Positions 6,239 to 10,674 of a DNA stretch of 10,674 nt are shown piece by piece (the first letter of the stretch is position 1; each line of letters opens with the position of its first letter). A program made the translations under genes and the position numbers. The stretch covers positions 1-10,674 of the forward strand of contig CATVQO010000045.1 in the NCBI GenBank assembly GCA_958346165.1, written 5' to 3'. This stretch comes from an uncultured Collinsella sp. Its GTDB lineage: Bacteria > Actinomycetota > Coriobacteriia > Coriobacteriales > Coriobacteriaceae. The notes beneath the pieces are model-generated. The model did not search any database and was not told the origin of the DNA. It worked only from the letters and a program-made list of their open reading frames with translations.

Positions 6239-7090
6239 ATGCTTAATGGGTGCGCATATATATTGACGGTCGACGTGGGCAACACGTTCATTCGCTTTGG
6301 CCTGTTTGCCGAGGATTCGGCCGCGGCGCAGGAATGCCCGCTTGCAACGTGCGAGATCACGACACCGTCGAGCATTACGGCCGACGAAGCGCGCATGAGG
6401 CTCGCGCAGGTCATGGGCGCACTGGCAGCCGATGCGGGTGTGCCCGGGGTGCTCGTACCCGCCGCGGCCGTGCTGAGCTGTGTGGTCCCGGCGCTCGAGC
6501 GCCCATGGAAGGCAGCACTTTCCCGTACCTGCACGGGGCGCGTGCTCACCGTGGGGCCGGGCCTCAAGACCGGCATGCCCGTGCACTACGATGACCCGGC
6601 CGAGATCGGTCCCGACCGCATCGCCGACGCCGTGGCTGCCCGCGCTGTCTACGGCTCGCCGTGCATTGTGATTGACCTGGGCACCACGACCAATATCGAG
6701 GTCATCGACGCGCACGGCACCTTTGTCGGCGGCGTTATCGCGCCGGGGCTGGCGCTCGGTGCCCGTTCGCTTTCTGCCGCTGCGGCGCGCCTGCCTCAGG
6801 TTGAGCCCTCGGCGCCGACGCATGTCATCGGCCGCAACACGCGCGAGGCCATGCGCTCGGGCGTGGTTTTGGGCGAGGTGGCCCGCATCGATGGCATGCT
6901 CGACATGGTGCTCGCCGAGATGCGCGCGACCAAGGCCGCGGGGGAGGGCGACGTGCCCATCGTCATTACCGGCGACGATGCCGAGGCGCTTGCGTCGCTG
7001 GTCGGTCATAGTCTGACGGTCGACGACGCGCTGACGTTGCGAGGACTGGCCGAGCTCTACCGCATCAACCAAAAGCCCCGCCGCGTGTAA
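6239..7090 (+). CDS. coaX: Type III pantothenate kinase
   Basis: 283 aa from the ATG at 6239. It is expected to phosphorylate pantothenate with ATP, the first step of coenzyme A synthesis, in the cytosol. Family motifs appear in order: ILTVDVGNTFIRFGLF at residues 8-23 (the D-x-G-N-T phosphate-binding motif, D12-T16), GPDRIADAVAA at 124-134 (catalytic Asp region, D126), IDLGTTTNIEVID at 145-157, and FVGGVIAPGLALG at 162-174. The third motif reads T-T-N where many relatives have A-T-T. Overall length is slightly above the usual ~255-260 aa. The start 54 bp upstream would add 18 residues before the conserved N-terminus and is disfavoured by the ribosome binding site and -10 positions. It is divergent from the OPT transporter gene and followed after 84 bp by the dCMP deaminase gene. 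Confidence 0.93.
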   Translation: MLNGCAYILTVDVGNTFIRFGLFAEDSAAAQECPLATCEITTPSSITADEARMRLAQVMGALAADAGVPGVLVPAAAVLSCVVPALERPWKAALSRTCTGRVLTVGPGLKTGMPVHYDDPAEIGPDRIADAVAARAVYGSPCIVIDLGTTTNIEVIDAHGTFVGGVIAPGLALGARSLSAAAARLPQVEPSAPTHVIGRNTREAMRSGVVLGEVARIDGMLDMVLAEMRATKAAGEGDVPIVITGDDAEALASLVGHSLTVDDALTLRGLAELYRINQKPRRV

Positions 7091-7131
7091 AAGTGAGGGC
7101 GCCGGTGGGACAAACGCCTCCACCTTTCACC

Positions 7132-7140
7132 TGCTACAAT
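7132..7140 (+). promoter_or_regulatory. Extended -10 promoter for the dCMP deaminase gene
   Basis: TGCTACAAT is a TG-N extended -10 with a hexamer one base from TATAAT. There is no clear -35, which extended -10 promoters tolerate. Transcription would start near 7147, about 28 nt before the ATG at 7175. This box overlaps the upstream in-frame ATG (7139), arguing against that start. Confidence 0.5.
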
Positions 7141-7161
7141 GGGTCAAACTATTGCGATTAC

Positions 7162-7168
7162 GGAGGTG
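7162..7168 (+). promoter_or_regulatory. Ribosome binding site deciding the dCMP deaminase start
   Basis: GGAGGTG lies 6 nt before the ATG at 7175. Confidence 0.85.
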
Positions 7169-7174
7169 TCTGCC

Positions 7175-7699
7175 ATGTCGGACGATCTTCATCAAACTTC
7201 GTCAGGCAAGCGCCTGGACGTCATTAGCTGGGACGAGTTCTTTATGAGCGTGGCCATCGCCGCGCAGCGCCGCAGCAAGGACCCCAACACACAGGTGGGT
7301 GCGTGCATCGCCAACACCAACCACCGCATCCTTTCGGTGGGCTACAACGGTACACCCTCGGCGCTCAACGACGACTTTTTCCCGTGGGGTACGAGCGACG
7401 ACCCGCTGCAGGACAAGCACAACTACGTGGTCCATGCCGAGGCCAACGCCGTGCTCAACTACCGTGGCTCGCTCAAGGACCTCGAGGGTTCCACGGTCTA
7501 CGTCACGCTGTTCCCGTGCCACGACTGCGCCAAGATTTTGGCTCAGGTGGGCGTGGGCGAGGTCGTCTACCTGGACAACAAGTACGCCGACACCGATGAT
7601 GGGCGCATCAGCCGCCGTATTCTCGACTCCTGTGGCATCAGCTACCGCCAGGTCATCGTCGATGTGCACATCGGCACCGAGGGGCGGGTTCAGCAGTAG
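7175..7699 (+). CDS. Deoxycytidylate (dCMP) deaminase, ComEB type
   Basis: 174 aa from the ATG at 7175. A zinc-dependent cytidine-deaminase-fold enzyme converting dCMP to dUMP, feeding thymidylate synthesis in the cytosol. The zinc site is visible: H87-A-E89 in VVHAEANAVLNY and P114-C115-H-D-C118 in LFPCHDCAK. Upstream, WDEFFMSVAIAAQRRSKDPNTQVGACI (residues 19-45) and GYNGTPSAL (56-64) are typical of dCMP deaminases rather than of free-cytidine or RNA deaminases. Length is normal for the family. The in-frame ATG at 7139 would add 12 residues but overlaps the promoter -10. The gene is preceded by coaX and followed by a 172-bp gap before nfu, with no clear terminator of its own. Confidence 0.92.
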   Translation: MSDDLHQTSSGKRLDVISWDEFFMSVAIAAQRRSKDPNTQVGACIANTNHRILSVGYNGTPSALNDDFFPWGTSDDPLQDKHNYVVHAEANAVLNYRGSLKDLEGSTVYVTLFPCHDCAKILAQVGVGEVVYLDNKYADTDDGRISRRILDSCGISYRQVIVDVHIGTEGRVQQ

Positions 7700-7731
7700 C
7701 GCGTGGCAACGCCAGCTGGCAACAAAAGACA

Positions 7732-7750
7732 GCCAAAAGAGCCCCGTCCC
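7732..7750 (-). repeat. Degenerate copy of the 9080-9197 intergenic repeat
   Basis: GCCAAAAGAGCCCCGTCCC here matches GCCAAAATAACCCTGTCCC at 9164-9182 at 16 of 19 positions. Both lie between genes. This copy no longer forms a clear hairpin, which suggests a decayed element. Orientation is assigned from the better-preserved copy. Confidence 0.45.
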
Positions 7751-7833
7751 AAATTGACTACTCGTGAAAGTCGCGTCTGCGCGCATGGACGGCTCGTGAG
7801 CGGGTACACGGCTGTAGTAACATAGCTTCTGTC

Positions 7834-7849
7834 CGCGGGCGCGCCCGCG
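7834..7849. repeat. 16-bp perfect GC palindrome in front of nfu
   Basis: CGCGGGCGCGCCCGCG is its own reverse complement and could form a 6-bp stem with a CGCG loop in the leader RNA, ending 10 nt before the AAAGGAG. No T-run follows, so it is not a normal terminator. It may be a protein-binding site, a leader hairpin or chance in GC-rich DNA. Confidence 0.4.
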
Positions 7850-7871
7850 TAATTGTGAGAAAGGAGCCCCT

Positions 7872-8150
7872 GTGGCTGTTAACGAAGAGCTGCTTAAGAA
7901 GGTTCTTGAAGAGATTCGCCCCAATCTACAGGCCGACGGCGGCGATATGGAGTATGTGGGCGTCGACGACGAGGGCGTCGTCAAGCTGGAGCTTCAGGGC
8001 GCCTGTGCCGGTTGTCCCATGAGCGCCCTGACGCTTTCCATGGGCATCGAGCGTATCCTCAAGGAGCACGTGCCCGGCGTTACGCGTGTCGAGCAGGTCA
8101 ATGCCTCCGGCGAGACCGATGACCTGTACGACGAGTATGCGCCGTTCTAA
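7872..8150 (+). CDS. NifU C-terminal-domain (NFU) iron-sulfur protein
   Basis: 92 aa starting at GTG (7872), with AAAGGAG at 7860-7866. This is the stand-alone NFU domain: the N-terminal helix LLKKVLEEIRPNLQADGGDMEYV at residues 7-29 contains the family's I-R-P-x-L-x-x-D-G-G-D, and GACAGCPMS at 43-51 carries the C45-x-x-C48 pair that holds or passes a [4Fe-4S] cluster. It probably acts as a cytosolic Fe-S carrier or scaffold delivering clusters to target enzymes. No other Fe-S assembly genes lie nearby, so it works in trans with a SUF-type system elsewhere. The C-terminal tail (ETDDLYDEYAPF) is acidic. The 172-bp upstream gap holds a degenerate repeat and a 16-bp palindrome, and I see no confident promoter hexamers. 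Confidence 0.92.
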   Translation: MAVNEELLKKVLEEIRPNLQADGGDMEYVGVDDEGVVKLELQGACAGCPMSALTLSMGIERILKEHVPGVTRVEQVNASGETDDLYDEYAPF

Positions 8151-8197
8151 GAAGTGAAAGCTGCGGGCGATATGCTCCGCATAGACGTCACGCCCGA

Positions 8198-8234
8198 ATA
8201 TGCGGCTGCGAGCGCAAGGCCCGCGGCCGCATTT
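8198..8234 (+). terminator. Stem-loop between nfu and lgt (weak terminator or leader hairpin)
   Basis: ATGCGGC (8200-8206) pairs with GCCGCAT (8226-8232). Inside, one wobble, three pairs, a mismatch and two more pairs close a 5-nt loop GCAAG. The downstream ATTTGTATGT is only mildly T-rich, so termination would be partial. A smaller hairpin, TATGC-TCC-GCATA, is at 8171-8183. Both lie in the 109-bp gap just before the lgt ribosome binding site. Confidence 0.35.
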
Positions 8235-8240
8235 GTATGT

Positions 8241-8253
8241 AGGGAGCAGGGGG
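8241..8253 (+). promoter_or_regulatory. Ribosome binding site deciding the lgt start
   Basis: A purine-rich stretch AGGGAGCAGGGGG ends 6 nt before the ATG at 8260. The longer in-frame start at 8200 has no such site, falls inside the 8198-8234 stem-loop and would add a non-conserved 20-residue basic extension. Confidence 0.75.
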
Positions 8254-8259
8254 ACCGAT

Positions 8260-9081
8260 ATGCTCAACGACCTCTACCATATGCTTGATCCCGTCGCCAT
8301 CTCGGCGGGGCCCATCACCATCTACTGGTACGGCTTGGCCTATGTGGTCGGAGCTCTGCTCACGGCGGTCGTCATGTACCGCACGCAGCGCCGTTGGGGT
8401 TTTGACATTACGGTCGACGACCTGACGAGTGTCGTGGTCGGCGTGGTCTTTGGCCTTATCATTGGCGCCCGCCTGTTCTACGTCATCTTTTACGGCGACG
8501 GCTACTACTGGGCGCATCCGCTCGAGATCTTTGCTACCAATGAAGGCGGCATGAGCTTCCATGGCGGCCTGGTGGGCGGCATCATCGGCGGCGTGCTCGT
8601 GTGCCGCATGTACAAGCTCGACGCCTGGACCATCGCCGACCTTGCCGTTATCGGTGCTCCGCTGGCCTTATGTCTGGGACGCTGCGCCAACTTTGTCAAC
8701 GGCGAGCTGTGGGGCAAGCCGACCGATCTGCCCTGGGGCGTGGTCTTCGGTGGCACCGCGGGCGATATGCCGCGTCACCCCTCCCAGCTCTACGAGGCAT
8801 TTCTCGAGGGTATTGTGCTCTTTTGCATTCTGCAGGTGCTCAGCCGCAAAAAGCCGCTACTGCCCCAAGGCACGTTTATGGGCGTCTTTGTGATGGGTTA
8901 CGGCATCGTTCGCTTTTTGATTGAGTTTGTGCGTGTGCCCGATGCGCAGCTGGGCTATCTGCTGGGCGGCGTCATCACCATGGGTCAGCTGCTGAGCCTG
9001 CCGCTCGTAATCGCGGGCCTGGCGCTCATCATCTTTGCTCGTCGCCGCAACCAACCCCAGCGCATCTACCTCGACGCTTAA
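8260..9081 (+). CDS. lgt: Prolipoprotein diacylglyceryl transferase
   Basis: 273 aa from the ATG at 8260. This inner-membrane enzyme transfers a diacylglyceryl group from phosphatidylglycerol to the lipobox cysteine of prolipoproteins, the first step of lipoprotein maturation. Diagnostic segments in order: YWYGLAYVVG (22-31), GARLFYVIFYGDGYYW (69-84), MSFHGGLVGG (98-107, with H101), the Lgt signature GRCANFVNGELWG (140-152, with R141, N144, N147 and E149), HPSQLYEA (173-180), and RFLIEFVRVPDAQLG (218-232, with E222 and R225). About seven hydrophobic segments are present, as expected. The tail ends in a basic RRRNQPQR stretch on the inner side. It is preceded by nfu (109-bp gap) and followed by a paired hairpin repeat whose first arm overlaps the TAA. 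Confidence 0.96.
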   Translation: MLNDLYHMLDPVAISAGPITIYWYGLAYVVGALLTAVVMYRTQRRWGFDITVDDLTSVVVGVVFGLIIGARLFYVIFYGDGYYWAHPLEIFATNEGGMSFHGGLVGGIIGGVLVCRMYKLDAWTIADLAVIGAPLALCLGRCANFVNGELWGKPTDLPWGVVFGGTAGDMPRHPSQLYEAFLEGIVLFCILQVLSRKKPLLPQGTFMGVFVMGYGIVRFLIEFVRVPDAQLGYLLGGVITMGQLLSLPLVIAGLALIIFARRRNQPQRIYLDA

Positions 9082-9116
9082 CCACCAAAAAGTGAACAGG
9101 CACCTTTGTGGTGGTT
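9080..9116 (+). repeat. Hairpin repeat element, copy 1, overlapping the end of lgt
   Basis: AACCACCA (9080-9087) pairs with TGGTGGTT (9109-9116). After one mismatch, AAAG (9089-9092) pairs with CTTT (9104-9107), closing an 11-nt loop. The core CCAAAAAGTGAACAGG (9085-9100) recurs in copy 2 on the other strand. There is no T-run after the stem, so it is not a standard terminator, though it could protect the lgt mRNA 3' end. Confidence 0.65.
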
Positions 9117-9156
9117 CGCTGGGCAACGATGACAGAACCGTAACGTTTCCCCAGAT

Positions 9157-9197
9157 AAAACCTGCCAAAATAACCCTGTCCCTTTTTGGCAGGTTTC
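9157..9197 (-). repeat. Hairpin repeat element, copy 2, inverted relative to copy 1
   Basis: AAACCTGCCAAAA (9158-9170) pairs perfectly with TTTTGGCAGGTTT (9184-9196), a 13-bp stem around a 13-nt loop. On the minus strand its core reads CCAAAAAGGGACAGG (9175-9189), matching the copy 1 core except for one substitution and one missing A. It ends 19 bp before the GTG of the next gene. Confidence 0.65.
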
Positions 9198-9215
9198 TAG
9201 AAAGGCTTTCGGACT

Positions 9216-10674
9216 GTGAAGGATTCCGACCTCTCCACAACGGCTGCGCGCGACGCTGCCCGCATCGTCTGGTTTAAGCGCTACCCCGCCAAGCAGACGC
9301 TCATCGCATTTTTGCTCGCGCTGTTGGCGACCACGGCGTTTTCCATCGATCCCGCCCCGGTGTCGAGCAACGCAGTCTTGGCGATTGACCCCAAAGCCTC
9401 GGGCATGCTGTACGTGTGCTACGAGGTGCTCCTCTCGTTTGCCGGCCATACCGACGCGGTCATGCTGCTTGCGCTTGCCTGCCTGCTCACGCTGCCGTTT
9501 CGCTACGTGTTCTTTGGCCGCGGCGACGCTTGGCGTCCCTCGGTGATCCTTCCGTCGCTGTTCTTTGCCGTCTGCATGGTGTTTGGCCGCAGCTATGACC
9601 TCACCGATTCGGCCGAGATCGTGCTCGGCGACAAGGCCCGCATCATCTGCGCCTGGATAGGCGGTGCGGGCTGGATGCTCTTGGCGGTCGTTGCCTTCTA
9701 CCTTACCTTTGAGTGTCTAGATTGGCTGAGCTCTCGGCGTATTCCGTTTTCCGAAGCGCACTTTGGCCGCGTATGGCGTGTGGCTCACGCCGTGCTCTCG
9801 GTCCATCCCTTTGCCGGGCCCTTCCTGGTGCTTATGGTCGCCTGGGCGCCCACGCTCATCGCTTCGCTGCCCGGCCTTTTTATGGGAGATACGGGTGCGC
9901 AGATTCGCCAGTGGTTCAACTACCCCAACGGCACGAGTGACTACTTGCGTCTGCTCAATCCCAATGTGTTGCTCAACGGACATCACCCCGTGGCGCACAC
10001 GGCTATCATCGGTTCGTGCGTCCAGCTGGGGCTTTCGCTGTTCAATAGCGCCAACGCAGGTCTTGCCATCTACACCTGCGCCCAGTTCGTCATTACGGCC
10101 GCCTGCATGGCCTATTCCATCTCGTCGCTGCGCAAGCTGGGCGTGAGCCTGCCGGTCCGCGGCGTGATCCTGTTGTTCTTTGTGTTTATGCCCATGTTCT
10201 CCAACTACGCGGCCCTGCTTACCAAAGATGTGCTGTTTGCCGACGCGTTTTTGGTGCTGTTGGTGCAGACCGTGAAGCTCGTGGCCTGCGGCCTGCCCCG
10301 TCGCGATGCCAATGCCGAGCGTGCGGGCGAACAGAGGCCCGTGCTCTTTGCACGCCATGACTGGCTGCTGCTCGCTCTGGGCGCCATGGGTTCCACGTTT
10401 CTGCGCAACGGCGGCCTGGTGTTTCCCCTGGCGGCATGCGTGATCGCGGCGGCGTTTTGCGCATGGGACGCGCATGTGGCTCATCGTGCAGCCAGGCAGA
10501 CTGGTGCTGCGACTTCGGGCGCCACGCCGCGCTTCCGCTGGGTCGGCGTCCTCGCGGTGCTCGCGCTCTGTCTTGCCTCCAATATGTACTTCACCAAGGT
10601 CTTTATGCCGGCGCACGATATCACGCCTGGTTCCAAGCGCGAAATCCTCTCGATTCCGTTCCAGCAGACGGCTC
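9216..10674 (+). CDS. Polytopic membrane protein, DUF6020/GT-C glycosyltransferase-like (C-terminus beyond window)
   Basis: Hand translation from the GTG at 9216 stays open for 486 codons to the right edge. An in-frame TAG at 9198-9200 rules out an earlier start. GAAAGG at 9200-9205 is a modest ribosome binding site, 10 nt away. After a short basic N-terminus the protein has many hydrophobic spans (for example ~26-44, 82-100, 108-123, 144-166, 195-217). Segments recalling DUF6020-type GT-C proteins are PGLFMGDTGAQIRQW at 219-233, NGHHPVAHT at 254-262, LLTKDVLFADAF at 334-345 and FLRNGGLVFPL at 395-405. In GT-C enzymes an Asp after the first long helix is catalytic; D225 is the candidate here. 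It might move sugars from lipid carriers for surface glycans, but that is inference, and the family name is recalled rather than searched. Confidence 0.75.
   Translation, partial: MKDSDLSTTAARDAARIVWFKRYPAKQTLIAFLLALLATTAFSIDPAPVSSNAVLAIDPKASGMLYVCYEVLLSFAGHTDAVMLLALACLLTLPFRYVFFGRGDAWRPSVILPSLFFAVCMVFGRSYDLTDSAEIVLGDKARIICAWIGGAGWMLLAVVAFYLTFECLDWLSSRRIPFSEAHFGRVWRVAHAVLSVHPFAGPFLVLMVAWAPTLIASLPGLFMGDTGAQIRQWFNYPNGTSDYLRLLNPNVLLNGHHPVAHTAIIGSCVQLGLSLFNSANAGLAIYTCAQFVITAACMAYSISSLRKLGVSLPVRGVILLFFVFMPMFSNYAALLTKDVLFADAFLVLLVQTVKLVACGLPRRDANAERAGEQRPVLFARHDWLLLALGAMGSTFLRNGGLVFPLAACVIAAAFCAWDAHVAHRAARQTGAATSGATPRFRWVGVLAVLALCLASNMYFTKVFMPAHDITPGSKREILSIPFQQTA

Noticed and set aside
6194..7123. 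309-codon minus-strand frame opposite coaX
   Set aside because: No motif and Arg/His-rich composition; coaX on the plus strand carries all family motifs and a strong ribosome binding site.
7093..7130. Possible terminator after coaX (GTGAGGGCG with CGCCTCCAC)
   Set aside because: The stem has two adjacent mismatches (7 of 9 paired) and the downstream CTTTCAC is not a proper T-run; too weak to list.
9080..9197. Paired hairpins considered as ordinary terminators of lgt
   Set aside because: Neither stem is followed by a T-run on the plus strand, and the related cores in opposite orientation are better explained as repeat elements. A role in 3'-end protection remains possible.
9717..10616. 299-codon minus-strand frame near the right edge
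   Set aside because: Highly charged His/Gln/Arg shadow of the DUF6020-like membrane protein, which is open for 486 codons on the plus strand.
1..10674. CRISPR array, tRNA, rRNA, insertion sequence or prophage
   Set aside because: No regularly spaced direct repeats, no tRNA-like cloverleaf noticed, and no transposase, integrase or phage protein in any frame that I could recognise.

Overview
The window looks like chromosomal DNA of a high-GC Gram-positive gut actinobacterium, most likely Collinsella or a close relative in the Coriobacteriia. This rests on the GC-rich codon choice, strong Shine-Dalgarno sites, a sortase-anchored surface protein with a non-canonical LAQTG signal, and the mix of neighbours. 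The genus is an inference from general resemblance; no search was possible. I see no rRNA, tRNA, CRISPR array, insertion sequence or phage gene.

Layout, left to right. (1) Positions 1-382, minus strand: the N-terminal part of a DUF389 membrane protein running off the left edge. (2) Positions 383-689: a divergent intergenic region holding a 30-bp imperfect palindrome that touches the ribosome binding site of the next gene. (3) Positions 690-4142, plus strand: a very large secreted, wall-anchored protein (1150 aa) made of signal peptide, ~373-aa alanine-rich coiled coil, CAP/SCP domain, ~379-aa coiled coil and LAQTG sorting signal. Codon 58 onward contains a run of nine G, where a slip of one base either way gives an almost immediate stop. 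(4) Positions 4209-4301: two back-to-back intrinsic terminators separating the surface gene from a convergent OPT-family transporter gene (4343-6046, minus). (5) Positions 6047-6238: a divergent promoter region with a TATACT box on each strand and an inverted repeat between them.

(6) Positions 6239-9081, plus strand: four housekeeping genes, each with its own ribosome binding site and an 84-172 bp gap. They are type III pantothenate kinase (coaX), dCMP deaminase, a NifU-type Fe-S protein and prolipoprotein diacylglyceryl transferase (lgt). For coaX, the deaminase and lgt the longest open frame overshoots the real start; Shine-Dalgarno and promoter positions favour 6239, 7175 and 8260. (7) Positions 9080-9197: two related hairpin elements in opposite orientation, with a degenerate third copy at 7732-7750. 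These look like a small interspersed repeat family. (8) From 9216 to the right edge, plus strand: a truncated polytopic membrane protein resembling the DUF6020/GT-C glycosyltransferase-like family.

The housekeeping genes serve CoA synthesis, dTTP precursor supply, Fe-S delivery and lipoprotein maturation, and do not form one obvious pathway. The distinctive part of the window is the surface protein: a putatively phase-variable, regulated cell-wall stalk that may present a CAP domain away from the cell. The partial DUF389 and DUF6020-like genes were read by hand translation because both are cut by the window edges.
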